Counted from the stretch's first letter, positions 9,597 to 21,410 are shown. The stretch: 64,000 bases of DNA from Alopecurus myosuroides (GCA_028641055.1 CM054060.1:316499344-316563343); one strand, 5' to 3'. The notes: generated by a model not told the origin, from the sequence alone. Numbers and translations: made by a program.

Positions 9597-12182
9597 CCTG
9601 CCACCAAACTCTATTCTATATTTAGTCGGGTTCCAGACCCTCTTCGAAGGGTATATAGGATTAGCACCTAGGCTAGATTTTTGGCAGTATTGCTTCGGGG
9701 TTAAGCGAAACCCCTCTGAGGGCGCACTCCCGACTTGCGGGACCATATCCTTTACCCTGCGTAGATCCAGGGAGGATTGGTTCCCCAAGATGAAAACATC
9801 GGAATCCGTCAAATTCTGGACGAGTTCCTTTTTCTACCACAAAGACATCCCGTTTCCTGGAAAGGAAACGGGGATTCCACCTTTCACCAACTGCGCTGCC
9901 ACTCCCCAGGATAACTGGGCAGTGGAGCCAGTTCAAACCCTGCCGGATGACTTAATAAAAATCAAACGGCGCATCGCAAAACTCGTCTCTTCCAAACCTC
10001 CTCTTACCGGAACCGACACTTTCTTGTGTTGGTTTTGAAGACGTATCCAACCTCTGGCGTATCGAACTCGGCTTCTGTGTGAATACAAAGGCCCGGAAGA
10101 TACCATGAGGGGGACGGACATGGCATTCTCGAAGAGGGACTTCAAAAAGCGGGTTAATCATTTGGTCGCCACACGCGACCAATATGAAGAAAGCCGAGAG
10201 ATGTACCATGAAGGCAACCCCGTCCCAAAGGTAATACTTTTTCTTCTTTGGGCAATTTATCGGATTTTTATTTTTCTCAGGTTTCCTGACTTAGTCGGAT
10301 ATTGTTCTTTTTCCATAGTTTGCCGACCTCACCGAAAAAGATCTTGCAACTGATGCCGAACTGGACGCACTACGTGCCAAGTTTTCTGGTGGTCGGAAAC
10401 GCAAGAAGTCATCAACTGCTGAAGCGGTGGTGGAACTTGACGGAATTCCCGTTGCTACTTCCAGGTAATCATCTGGATTTCCGTTTTTCTTTGCTTTTGG
10501 TCGCAGGAGTTATTTTACTTTCTCGGAAAACTGATTTCTCGGAATTTTCCTTCACTTCCTTTCCTTTTTCAGCCTTGCTCCTACTTCTCTGAAGCCAAAG
10601 AAGCTGAAGAGACATAAGGAAACTACTGGCAAGGGGGTGCATCCATCCCCTGCTGCAGCTCCTCATACCCCAGCTGCTCCAGGAGGGAAAACCAATCTGC
10701 AAGGGAGGAAGAGTATCCCCTGCCGACCAGCCAGCCCATTGCATCCGAGACAGATGCGAGGGAAAGGGCGGTGCCGGAAATGGGTGTCCCTTCTCGTACA
10801 ACTGAGGAGGAACCCATTCCGACTTTTGACAGAGACTTTAAGGTAAAGGAAGGACCGTTTGACAAACACGGATACATTCGTCCGTGGGCTACCAAATTCT
10901 TTGCTCCAGCACCTCTGATCCGTCCTTGGCCGCAAGGCGGGCTTGTTGTAAGGAATAACTTCATATTTTCACCTCGGCAGGTCATCCAGGACGGCCTTTG
11001 CCATGTTGGGATTCTTTTGCCGACTATGCAAAAGAATTCAATGAAAACTTGGCAAACCTGACCAAGACGAGCCAGTTAATATCTCTAGCTCCCAAGCAAT
11101 AAGTCAAATGCATATTTTTGTCTTAATGCTTTTTTCATTGCTATGCTTCTTTTTAACTTAAGCATTTTTTTGTCTCCTTTCCATGTTTCAGCAAACTGCT
11201 GAGAACATCAAAATAGAGATTTTCAACAAACTTACCATCAAGAACAAGGAGGTGAAAACCCTTCTTTCCATTCTTGAGGATAAGGAGGCAGAACTGGCAT
11301 CCACTCAGCAAAGGCTGAGCGAATCAGCAGGTAAAAATTTCACTGCTTTCAGTTGTGATTTTTTCTAAGTAGTTTTCCGAGTATCTAACTCTTCCTTTAC
11401 TTGCTTTTCAGCTTCTTTGGCGAAAGCCAAACAAATTGCTGAAGATGCCGGCAATGCCGAAAACCTCCGCCGCGAGAGCTTGGATCTTCACAAGCTAACT
11501 GTGAAGCTCCAGAAGGACCTAGAGGCCATCCAACTAGCTGTTGGCATTGCCGAGTCTAAGGCTTCTAGCCAGGCCGAGAAGGATATGGCCACCATCCGGG
11601 ATCTGGAGAATGCCTTGAACCAGCGCCTTGAAGAAGACACTGAAATGGATCGTATTCTCGGTGAGTTACTTTGCCTTTTACCGGATTTTCCTTGTTTTCT
11701 CTTCTCCAATTTTTTCTAACACTTGTGTGTTGATTGAAACAGAAGGTAGCCCCTAGCTTACCCGGATTGAAAGAATTCGGGCTTTCTGGAAGGTCTTCAC
11801 CGGGATCAAGGCTGCGGGAATGCTACTTATCAACAAGTACGTTCCCGAGAAATCTGGGGAGCTCTCAGAAGTTGAAAAACTTCCGGAAGCTATTGTGGAG
11901 GTGGGGAACCGCAAGGAGTCCCTGCTCTGTTCTGCGGCTCGCGGTGGTGCACGCATGGCCCTTGGTCTCATGCGCATGCACTACCCTACTGCCAAATCTT
12001 GGCGTGTGGCGTCCGACATCCCTCGGGGATACACGAAAACTCAACGGGCCAGCATCTTTGATGAAATCAAAGGTCACGCCACCAAGATTGCCACCATGGT
12101 GAACATCTCCACCTTCTACCCTGAAGAAGCAATCCCGTCAACTCCAGAGGAATCCAGCAATGAGGAAGAGTCGGATGCCTGA
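9597..12182 (+). pseudogene. Tat-A antisense accessory gene (gypsy-type transposon domain), 5' truncated
   Basis: Function unknown. Matches the Tat-B gene at 37478-40422 exon by exon. Exons by comparison: 9597-10230 (5' cut by Athila-A), 10319-10464, 10573-10842, 10981-11075, 11192-11330, 11412-11660, 11743-12182. The first exon carries LPPNSILYLVGFQTLFEGY and CFGVKRNPSEGALPTCGT, resembling the plant 'putative gypsy type transposon' domain (PF04195, from memory). Later exons are rich in charged heptad-like sequence, and the last ends EEESDA. Exons of 146, 139, 249 and 440 bases have exactly the Tat-B lengths. Defects: an in-frame TGA at 10036, a frameshift in exon 3, the expected donor GT replaced by TT at 11076, and a TAG near 11755. 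An extra putative intron lies at 10843-10980. Confidence 0.72.
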
Positions 12183-12915
12183 AGAAGCTACCTGGTCCTG
12201 AGTAGGAGATGGGAAAAAATAGAAGCATTATCGTTCTTACAATGTAAACTTTCTTGCAATGCTTTCTATTCCTTTGTATAAACAAGTACTCTGCTTTTGC
12301 AGTTAATTATTGAGTCTTTGCAAGTTTTCCGGGTTTTTATTCCTTTATCTTCTAAGTTCTCTGGCTTATATGTCTTAATTGTCCTTAGTGTTTGAAATGG
12401 CTCGATAGTACTTAATCTTCATGCCAAGTGAATGAGTACAACCAATCAGTCGAAACTCGGAAACATGGATCATATTAAAGGCATTTTTACTTAATAGCTC
12501 CAGTGACCCAACATAAAAACAATCAGATACTACTTAGAGAAAAAGTAAGGAATTTTGTATGAAACTCAGGCACGCAGGCACAATATGGGTTTCCTTAAGC
12601 CTCCTTAGCATGAAAATCATTCAGTTTTTTAACTCCGAGCACGCAGGCACAATTCGGGTTAACATTCAGTATTTTGAAAGATCATTGGGAAATAGATAAG
12701 GCGGACTTATGCTTTGTATGAAAAAAACTGTAATGGATGAATCCCGACAACTTTAATTCATGATCTCAAAAATGTTTACATAGAAATTGAACTAAGTGTA
12801 GAAGGGACGTAACTGCTGGATGCTCCAGGGCCTTTTTGTCTCTCCTAGCTCAACATCTATCTTTCTCTTTCTTTTCGATTCGGGCGCTTGGGATCATCTT
12901 CCGTGTCTCGAATAT
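12183..12915. other. Convergent untranslated region between the Tat-A accessory gene and pol
   Basis: Non-coding stretch between the 3' ends of the plus-strand accessory gene and the minus-strand integrase. It is related to 36829-37477 of Tat-B. Two similar blocks (GCACGCAGGCACAAT at about 12570 and 12650) recur in both elements, which suggests a retained cis sequence. A 3' untranslated role for both transcripts is inferred. Confidence 0.5.
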
Positions 12916-14303
12916 CTACAAGGTAATGAGACCCATTTTCATAGCCTTGCTAATGACAAATGGTCCCTCCCAGACTGGGGCTAACTTGTGCTTCATTTCT
13001 TGCACCAATCTTAGCACTAGGTCACCTTCTTTGAAAGATCGATGCCTGATTTTCCGACTATGGTAGCGTCTCAATCCTTGTTGATAAATGGCGAATCTTT
13101 GAAGCACAAGGTCTCGTTCTTCTTCTAAAAGATCGACGACATCCTTTGGAGCACATTCGGCATCCGAGTCATCGTAAGCCTGCACTCTTGGGCTATCATG
13201 GAGCATGTTCGTTGAAAGCATTGCTTCTGCACCATAAACTAAGAAAAACAGGGTTTGGCCCGTTGATCTATTTGGCATCGTTCGGATACTCCAAAGCACA
13301 GAGGGTAATTCTTCTACCCATGCTCCAGCTGCTCTATGAAGAGGAGATTCAAGTCTTGGGCGTATTCCTTGCAGGATTGAGCTATTCATTCTTTCAACCT
13401 GCCCATTGGATTGTGGGTGAGCCACCGATGCAAGATCTAGGCGTATTACCGTTTGTCGGCAATATTTTGCTAACTCTCCAATAGAGAAATTTGTCCCGTT
13501 GTCAGTGATTATACTGTGTGGAACGCCATATCTCATGACTACGTCAATGATGAAGTTTCTGGCGGTCACACCGTCAAGTTTTTTGATGGGTTTTGCCTCC
13601 ACCCACTTGGTATACTTATCTACTGCAAAGAGTAGATGTGTGAGTCCCCCTCTTGTAGTTTTGAATGGTCCCATCATATCTAGCCCCCAGACCGCAAATG
13701 GCCATCTGACAGGGATGGTTTTGAGTGCTTGGGCTGGCATATTCGTCTGCTTGGTGTAATACTGACATCCGGCACATGTGTTTACTATGTGTTCAGCGTC
13801 TGTCTTGGCTGTTAGCCAGAAAAACCCTGCACGGAATGCTTTCTTAACTATGCTTTTTGATTGAGTATGATGTCCGTAATCTCCTGCATGGATTTCTTGC
13901 AGTATTTCTCGGCCTTCTTCTGGCGAAATACATCGCTGAAAGATTCCGGTAGTGCTGCGTTTATACAGGCAACCATTGATTACCGTGTATCCTTTGCATC
14001 GACGTTTTATTTGTCTTTGCAAGACCTCGTCTGCTCCATCCGAGTACTTCTGATCTACTAAGAATTTTAAATATGGAATTGTCCAATCCGGGTTAACGAG
14101 CAGGACTTCAATTGACTCGGACACAAGAGGATAGTCAACATCTCCACCTTTTATCGATGGTTTATGCAAATGTTGGACAAACACACCTGGTGGTAGGGTT
14201 TTCACTCTTTCCGAACCCATGCGGGCTAATGCATCCGCGTTCCAATTTTCTTCCCTTTTGACGTGAAGTACTTCAAATCCTAGGAAGCAAATAGCAAACT
14301 CAT
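12916..14303 (-). pseudogene. Tat-A integrase
   Basis: Inserts element cDNA into the host genome. In the frame ending at 12916 the zinc-binding HHCC region is seen in HAGDYGHHTQSKSI and CAGCQYYTKQ. The DDE core follows: Asp in WGLDMMGPF, Asp in SIITDNGTNF, Glu in HPQSNGQVERMNSSI. A GPF motif (PVWEGPFVISK) lies near the C-terminus. All three catalytic residues are present and this frame is open for 486 codons (from 14376, which includes the end of the second RNase H). It is the best preserved part of Tat-A pol, but the upstream frameshifts make it a pseudogene as a polyprotein. Confidence 0.85.
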
Positions 14304-14984
14304 TCACCGTTCTCCGATATTCGTCCATGATAGGGCTTTTGGCGTCCCATGTTTGGTTGAGCTGATGCTGTACCAAGTCCGAGTCGCCATAGCATATATG
14401 AGTTTGACACCTATTTCTTTTGCAATGTGCAAGCCATGAAGTAAATTTTCGTATTCTACCACATTATTACTCGCATTGAAGTGTATTTGTAATACATACT
14501 CCGTAGTATCTCCCTTTGGGGATTTTAGCACTACACCAGCTCCAGCGCCTTCCTTCATTTTGGATCCATCAAAGTGCATAACCCAGTATTCCGACTCCGG
14601 CATTGGTGTGTTTTCCATTGCTTTTGTACAATCAGTGACAAAATCTGCCAATGTCTGGGATTTAATTATCGTCCGGGGTTGGTACTTAATGTCCAACGCA
14701 GCCAGCTCGATGCTCCATTTGGCTACTTGGCCTGTTGCGTCCGCATTGTTGATTATATCCCCTAGTGGTGCTTTACATACCACTATTATGGAATGTCCTT
14801 GGAAATAATGACGGAGTTTTCGAGATGCGAAAAACACGCCATATGCCAGCTTTTGATAGTGTGGGTACCTTTGTTTGGAATCGGAAAAAACTTCGCTTAT
14901 ATAATATACCAGATATTGATCTGGTATGCTTTTCTCTTCTTTCCGCCTTTCCACAACTATCACCGCGCTAATAACCATGTTTGT
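14304..14984 (-). pseudogene. Tat-A dual RNase H (Ty3-type plus archaeal-type)
   Basis: Degrades the RNA strand of RNA-DNA hybrids during reverse transcription. A degenerate Ty3-type RNase H comes first (QYLVYYISEVFSDSKQRYPH, KLAYGVFFASRKLRHYFQ). A second, archaeal-type domain follows with its acidic residues visible: HFDGSKMKEGAGAG, NNVVEYENLLHG, then GDSDLVQHQLNQTW and NADALARMGSE in the next frame. The shift between them is near 14395. A second RNase H of this type is a hallmark of the Tat lineage, so this assigns the clade as well as the function. Confidence 0.8.
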
Positions 14985-16045
14985 TGCTGTGAGATACAGT
15001 AACATGGTTCTTCGTCTTTTGGTGATGCCAAAATCGGAGCTTTCATCAAGGTTTCTTTTAGCTGGGTTAATACTTTGTCCGCCTCTTCTGTCCACTCAAA
15101 TTTGTCGGATTTCTTCAACAATTTGTATAATGGCAGAGCTTTATCTCCTAGCCGGCTTATAAACCCGCTGACGGCGGCTGCAGAACCCGTCAACCTTTGT
15201 ACATCTTTTAAGCACGTAGGCCTTGTGATGTTTAAGATTTCCTTGATCTTTTCTAGGTTTACTTCTATTCCTCTATGAGAAACGATAAAACCCAGAAGTT
15301 CCCCTGAGGGAACCCCGAGTATGCACTTTAATGGATTCAACTTCATTTTGTAAGTGCGCAAATTTTCGAAGGTTTCTCGCAAATCTTCAAGGTGTGTGTC
15401 CTTTTCCTTGGAAACGACGGCAATATCATCCACGTAAACGTGAACGTTTTTGCCAATCTGACTATGCAAACATCGTTGCATGCAACGCTAGTAAGTTGCA
15501 CATGCGTTCTTCAGGCCAAAAGGCATGGTTATGTAATAGTATGATCCATACGGGGTTATGAAGGAAGTTTTGATTTGATCCTCTTTCCTCATACATATTT
15601 GATGGTACCCGGAATAAGCATCCAAAAAGCATAAAAGCCCAGAGCCAACAGTGGCATCTATTATTTGATTGATTCGCGGTAATGCGAACCTACCTTTTGG
15701 ACACAACTTGTTCAGGCCGGTGTAATCTATACATATACTAAGAACAATACTATCTTTCTTCGGTACTAATACTCAGTTCGCAGACCATTCAGTATGTATA
15801 ACTTCTCGGATAAAATCGGCTGCTAATAGCCGGATGATTTCCTTGCCAATAGCCTTCCGTCTTCTTCCGTCAAATCGATGGAGACCTTGTTTGACGGTTA
15901 TAGATCCTGGAATCACCTTGAGTTGATGCTCAGCAAGTTCCCTGGGTACACCAGGCATGTCCGCAGGACACCAGGCAAAAATGTCCCAGTTCTCACGGAG
16001 GAACTCGATGAGCGCGTTTCCTATTTTTCGGTCATCCCTGTCCAC
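14985..16045 (-). pseudogene. Tat-A reverse transcriptase
   Basis: RNA-dependent DNA polymerase of the element. Fragments in order: VPRELAEHQLKVIPG and FDGRRRKAIGKEI at the N-terminus, FALPRINQIIDATVGSG and FLDAYSGYHQI in the fingers, TMPFGLKNACATY, then the catalytic VYVDDIAVVSKEKD and the connection region with GFISRLGDKALPLYKLLKK. Stops at 15773 and 15488 interrupt the frame. The latter replaces the Gln of ATYQRCMQ seen in Tat-B, consistent with a CAG-to-TAG change. Confidence 0.85.
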
Positions 16046-16607
16046 ACTACGACAAATTTTGTCGGATCTTTGGGGTCTAGGATAACCTGCCTTGTATTCT
16101 CGGAAGCTTTGAAACTATCTGCTGGCTTCCGGCTTTCTTTTCCCGTCGGCATTTCTGTCGCGATACTTCTTTTTCCAGCTCTTTCAATTCTTCCTTTGCT
16201 ATCACTTTTTCTGCGCAAAGGGTGTTCCTTTTTCCAGCTCGTTTGCCAATTTGAAGTATCCCGATATGGTGATCACTCCTCCTTTTGGCCCTGGCATCTT
16301 TAGCTTGTTATAAATATAACATGATCTTGCCATGAATTTGGAGAAAGTTGGACGTCCGAGAATTGCGTGGTATACGCTCTCGAACGGCACGACCTCGAAA
16401 GAGATTTTTTTTCCTGTCGGAAGTTCTCTCTTTCTCCAAAGGTTACATCTAGGGAAATTTCTCCTAGGGATTGTGCTTGTCTGCCAGGAACGATGCCGTG
16501 GAAACGTATGTTGCTATGATTGAGCTGGGTCTCGGAGATTCGCAGATGCTTCAGTGTATCGAGGTACATTATGTTAATGCTGGATCCTCCATCCATCAAC
16601 ACTCTTT
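16046..16607 (-). pseudogene. Tat-A aspartic protease
   Basis: Processes the element polyprotein. LMDGGSSINIMYLDTLKHL near 16600 carries the catalytic Asp in a DGG context, as in Tat-B. FHGIVPGRQAQSLGEISL and, in a neighbouring frame, ESVYHAILGRPTFSKFMARS follow. At least one frameshift lies at about 16430. A lysine-rich linker with SFKASENTRQVILDPKDP leads into the reverse transcriptase. Confidence 0.75.
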
Positions 16608-19600
16608 TTAGCCTAGTTTTTGAACAATAGGGCTTACAATTAGAGCTTGTGTGCCGGGTTCTGGGATATTTCCAGGATGATCAGACTGATCCGAGGTAAT
16701 TGGTGTATTCGAGTACTTCAAGAATTTAGGGGTTGTTCGAACAACCGCGTTTATTTCTTGAAGTGTCTTCTTTGCCACCTTTCCTGAGCGAGTTGCGAGG
16801 AAAGTTAAATTGCATTCTCCATCGACTCTCGGGAACTTTGGTTCGCCTTTTCGTGGTTGTTCCTGGATTTTTTCGTCAGTGTCCGATTCACTGTCTTCTT
16901 TTTTAGCTAATGGCTTTTGCTTGGAGAATTTCCTCTTGGGGTTCGTCCCCTTGTTCCCGGATCCTGCACTGCCTTTCATATGCTTATTAAGCCGGCATTG
17001 TGCGTTAGTATGGGTGGGTTTCCCAAATTGCGAATGGTGGACACAGTTTTCCGACTTAATCTTTTCCCACTCTTCCTTTGTGTAGGAGATAGGTTCTGTG
17101 GTTCTTCCTTTCCATTTGCTTCCATTATCCTTTCCAAAGGCTAGGTTAACTTCTTTGGGCTTTGGCTGTGTTACTGGAGTAGCTTTTTTCTCAGAACGAG
17201 GCATCTTTTTGGCCTGAGCCAAAGCGTCAATATTTCCGCCTCTCGCTCTGATGTCATCTTCAGCCACTACATGTTCATTTGTGGTTCTAAGCATAGATCC
17301 GAGATCTTTGTGCCGCTTTGAACCAACCATGAACGGTACAAGGCCAGGTTTTAAGCCATTGACGAAAGCATGCATTGCTTGTACGTCACTTACTCCAGAG
17401 TAGCTGTTCTTCATTGCAGTCCATCTTGAGATAAAGTCCACGTATGGCTCATCCTCCAACTGGGTGCAGCGGTTTAGCTGGTTGATGATGTTGGGGAGTT
17501 TGTAAGTTCCCCGAAAATGCCGAGTAAAAACTCTAGCCATATCATCCCAGCTATCTACAGTTCTTGACGGAAGCCCGTTAATCCAATCTCTGGCTCCATC
17601 CAGTAACATTAGGGGGGGGGGGAATTTTACCGCCTCTAAATCTGTTCCTTTGTTGATCTGGAGGGCTGTATAATAGTCTGAGAGCCATGTATCCGGGTTT
17701 GTACTCCCGGTATATTTTTGATATGTTGGACCAACTTTGGCAAAGCCATAATGTAGAGTTATCCTTCGGATCCTGTCAGTGAAACACTAAGGTCCAAAGT
17801 ATAAATCATCTCTTTCCACCTTATCGGCGTGTGCGGAATATCTACCGGCTGAATGGAGAGAAGGGTTTCTGCTCCTTTCTGGCCCATTGTTGCGCGAATG
17901 CGCCCTTCCGGGATTATCCCTGTTTCGTCCGTTATCGTGCCCTTTGGAATGAGGCGGAGTTCTGCTCCTTGGTCTTTCCTTATTCCTAGGGGGAGTACGG
18001 GATCTCTCACGCCTGTGAGGAATATCGTATCTTCCGGCTTTTTTAGCAGGGCGTCTCGGAGGCGGCATTGCTTTTCCGTCCTTCCGGTTCTGTTCTTCCC
18101 GATCATGGGGGTTGACTCCACCTTTCGGCGGATGGGATCCTGTTCCGGACGCTGCATCCTTGTTATCGGGAATTTTCTTGTCCTTCTTCGGATCTCCTTT
18201 CTTCTCTTTTGAATTGCCTGAATATCCAGGTTCTCCAGGTCCAGGTGTTCCAGCGGCGCATGTGGCTGTTTTGCATAGGGCTGAGTTGTCATGCAACTTC
18301 ACTGATCTTGCCTGCCCTCGCTGTTGTTGTTGCAATGATTTTCCTAAGAAGGCATACACCCCTTGGAGTTTTTCGTTATTGGAGTACAGATCATCATTGA
18401 GGATGGCGAATGAAGCTTCCGCGTTTTCTGTTGCGGTTTTGTATATAGGTTCGCCTCTGGCATCGATGCCGTTTACTTGCTTTTGCCAAGGAGGGTTTTG
18501 GAACCGTTCCTTCGGCTGCAATACTTCCGGTCTTACGATTCCGGGTAACCGTGTAGGTTTAATGCCAGATCTATTCTTTCTCTCGTACTCCTCAATTTCT
18601 TCCTGCTTTAACTTAATGTCAGCCTGGGTTTGTAGGATATTTTTCCGAGTTCTGAATAGATGTTGTTGTTGCCTTTGGAGAGCTTGTCTCCTGGCTTCCA
18701 ACACTTCAGGGGGTTCGTGTAGTCCCACTGGTGTTTGAAGTAAATCACGTTCGTCCTGTTTTGACATTAGTGGAAAAAGGATTTCCTTCGTTTTCTTCTC
18801 CGCAGACTTGACTCCACTTCCTCCTTCTACTTCTAGGTTTTCGTTGGCGGTATCCACCAGTTTTTTCTTCCAGAGTTTGTACTGGAGTTTCTTGGCAGCC
18901 TTGTTTCTTTTCTTGGAAGAGGGAGGTTTTTTACCAGGTTCTTCTTCTGCCAATTCCTTGACATCAGGGTAAATTGGGCTGGTTGCACCGTCCTCTCTTT
19001 CCTCATCTGGCGGAGGTGTTTGAGGGTCTTCCTGACTTTCGACATCCGTGTTGTCAGCAGGTTTTTCCATAAGTACTTCATGGAGTCCCTCTTGAAGATA
19101 TTTGACCTTTCTTTCAAAAACATCTTCATCTTCGTCTTCGGAATCGATTTCATCTGATCCGGGTTCCGACTCTAATCTCGCCTCAATGGCGGCTAGGACA
19201 GAATCGGCTTCCGAGTTCGTCGTCGTATCAACGGTTGTCGGATCTTCCACCTCTATTGTGGAATTGATTTCTTCTGCCTTTTCCACGGGATTGTTTCCGT
19301 CCGTGTTTTCGGCGATCTCGGATTGCACCATACCAATAAAGTGCGATCTCATTGCAGGCATCTCCACAGAGGCAGCAATTTGTGTAGGATATTTGCGATC
19401 CGAGAAAAATCCGGCATCATAGTTTTCTTCAACTGGGTATAGGGCGGGTGGGATATATCTACTTCCACCATAGAATCCCATTGCCTCTGCAGTTAATCCG
19501 ATAAAGATGTTTGCAGATCCAATCGGTAAAACGCAGGCACTTACCAGATGATTCCGTGCTGACATGTACGATCCATTATCGAGGAAGCGCCCGACGTTGT

Positions 19601-19745
19601 TGTCAAATTCCAAGCTTCCGACAATTATGGTACTGCCGATTCCGCCGAGTATCCCCGATCGAAACATAACGCCTGACGTCGCTGGCCCCACGGTGGGCGT
19701 CAACTGTCGAGACATCATAGTAGGGATCATAGACGGGGGTGCCAT
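16608..19745 (-). pseudogene. Tat-A gag, starting inside the LTR
   Basis: Capsid/nucleocapsid polyprotein. The likely start ATG (19745, MAPPSM) lies 41 bases inside the LTR end, and the frame runs through the primer-binding site to 17787. An acidic and then basic, arginine-rich disordered region (RRERSRTPPRNKERPRSR) precedes the gag core. After a stop replacing the Lys of YFGPKCF and a frameshift, the core continues at 17609-16608 (DGARDWINGLPSRTVDSWDD, NRCTQLEDEPYVDFISRW). It ends with a zinc-finger-like CVHHSQFGKPTHTNAQC. A run of G residues at about 17612-17621 replaces normal coding sequence and shifts the frame. Confidence 0.8.
19686..19702 (-). other. Primer-binding site of Tat-A
   Basis: On the minus strand it reads TGACGCCCACCGTGGGG, two bases after the LTR end. 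It differs at one base from the intact Tat-B site (TGGCGCCCACCGTGGGG), which would weaken primer pairing. It sets the direction of the element. Confidence 0.75.
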
Positions 19746-20251
19746 GAGCCTACGGGTAGAGACGTGGGGGGAACGTGGTAGTATGACAACCAGGGACACC
19801 GAAGTTTACCTAGGTTCGGTACGTTGCAACTAGGCGGTGTTCCTACTCCTGCAATCTCACTAAATCAGGGCTGAAGCCTGAAGTATACAGAGTACAATGT
19901 GAGTTTGGGTTGCTAACTCGACGAGGATCGACTTCTCGGCGAGTTGGCTTCTAGCTAATTCTCTGTTATCTTTCTTCTCTCCCGTCCGGCTTTATATAGA
20001 TAGCCGGGTTAGGGTTTACAGAAAGGAAACCTAGAAGACTAAGGTAAGTTCTAACTTGGAAGGCAAGAATCCACCTTCTACTCCAAGCCGCACCACGTGG
20101 GCCGTGGTCCGGGTTCTTCTAGAATCCGGCTTCTGCGCGTCAGCTTACTGGGCCGCCTAATGGACTGTGATCCATTACCAATCAGGCCACCCTGGTAATC
20201 CGGCTCTTTAGGACAATGTCGGATATACCCCTAATCGATATATATCCGACA
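19705..20251 (-). repeat. Tat-A 5' LTR
   Basis: 547 bp with TGTCGGATAT at its minus-strand start and CTCGACA at its end. It is the counterpart of the 553-bp Tat-B LTRs, with the same length class and landmarks. A TATA box (CTATATAAA on the minus strand) lies at about 19991-19999. Its partner 3' LTR should lie left of the window beyond the Athila-A array. Confidence 0.82.
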
Positions 20252-20465
20252 TCCTCTAAAGAGGATTCAAGGCCCGTTGGATAAGAAAAACCCATATCTA
20301 CAATTTTCTCTATATTTGGACCCATGTTTAAAAAAAAATATTAATCATACTAATTTTCCAAGTATTATAATTTGTGCCATCGAATATAAAAGTGTCATTA
20401 TGCACTAATCCCCTAGCCGACATCTTTACTCTCTAGGTTCTGAAACCCTATGAAGAGAGACCCGG

Positions 20466-20478
20466 CTCTGATACCAAT
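20466..20478 (-). other. Primer-binding site of Copia-long (initiator Met tRNA type)
   Basis: The plus strand reads GGCTCTGATACCAAT; the reverse complement ATTGGTATCAGAGCC is the standard Copia priming site next to the LTR end. This both identifies the superfamily and gives a minus-strand orientation. Confidence 0.75.
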
Positions 20479-21392
20479 TTAAAGGACACAGATGTCGCCT
20501 AAAGGGGGGCAGGTGAATAGGCATTTAAAAATAATTACGGTTAAAGCTTGAATAAATGCGGAATAAAACTAGCGTTTGATTTATCAAGGCAAAATCTAAA
20601 CAAACTAGGTTCACCTATGTGCACCAACAACTTATTCTAAAAAATTCAAGCAACTATGTGATAGCAAGATATGTTACTTCAAGCTTGATGGCTATCACAA
20701 AGTAAATTGCATAAGTAAAGAGATCGGGTATAGAAATAAACGAGAGACCTGGAGACGATGATTTATCCCGAAGTTTACTTCCCAATGAAAGCTAATCTCC
20801 GTTGGAGAGGTGTGGATTCACAATGACTCCAAGCGCCCAATGGATCACCTTATTCTCCCCGTGCCTCCACCAATGTGGAGTGCCACGATTCACTCTGAGA
20901 CCTTTGAGGGCGGTCACCTATCCCGTACAAGGTTGGGGCAATCTCCACAACTCAATTGGAGGCTCCCAACAAGGTCCGGAGCCACCAAAACTCCGAGATA
21001 ACAACAACCGTCTAGGGCACCCCAAGTACCCAAGAGGACAAGCTCAAAGGCACTCCAAGGACCCAAGAGTAACAAGCTTCTCAACCATTCACTCGAACGA
21101 GTCCTCGTAGAGAACTCAAACCGATGCAACCCATACAATGGCAAGAACACAAGAAGTGCTCAAATCCTTCAATGTCAAATCCCACCAAAGCAACAAATGC
21201 TATGGTGGGGAGAAGATATGAAGAACAACGAAGAACTCAACAGATGAATCCACAAGATCTAGATCCCAAAGGCTTCCCCTCACTAAGAGGAGAGATGGAT
21301 TGGTGGAAAGATAGATCTAGATCTCCTCTCTCTTTCCCTCTAATTGGAGGCAAGAATCATGGAGGAATAGATAAAAAAAACTCCAAAAGGTC

Positions 21393-21410
21393 AACAATGG
21401 TGGGGGAGAA
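21393..21410. repeat. LINE target-site duplication, left copy
   Basis: AACAATGGTGGGGGAGAA occurs here and exactly again at 27969-27986. Eighteen identical bases flanking a non-LTR element are in the normal range for target-primed reverse transcription. The two sides join into one continuous Copia-long LTR sequence when the LINE is removed. Confidence 0.85.

Larger units (their letters stand above)
9597..20251 (-). mobile_element. Tat-A: Tat-type Ty3/gypsy retrotransposon, 3' end displaced
   Basis: Minus-strand element: LTR 19705-20251, primer-binding site, gag, protease, RT, two RNase H domains and integrase, then an oppositely oriented accessory gene at 9597-12182. The Tat lineage is indicated by the second, archaeal-type RNase H and by the antisense extra ORF between pol and the 3' LTR (both known for this lineage). 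The left end, including the 3' LTR, is cut off by the Athila-A insertion and should lie beyond the window. The right edge at 20251 abuts the leader of Copia-long. The element is decayed by several nonsense and frameshift mutations. Confidence 0.85.
20252..21410 (-). mobile_element. Copia-long: leader and LTR 3' part of a Copia-type element
   Basis: On the minus strand, 20466-20477 reads GGTATCAGAGCC as part of ATTGGTATCAGAGCC, the initiator tRNA-Met primer-binding site typical of Copia elements. The LTR ends at 20479 (now TTTAA, originally probably TTTCA). The LTR runs right to 21410, is interrupted by the LINE, resumes at 27987-29554 and ends at 51243-51257. The bases 20252-20464 are the internal leader, cut at 20251 by insertion of Tat-A. 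The gag and pol of this element are not in the window. Summed LTR length is about 2515 bp. Confidence 0.7.

Noticed and set aside
17612..17621. Run of G residues in Tat-A gag as a possible programmed frameshift site
   Set aside because: Tat-B has ordinary coding sequence at this place and the surrounding frame is broken, so a mutation or sequencing artefact is more likely.
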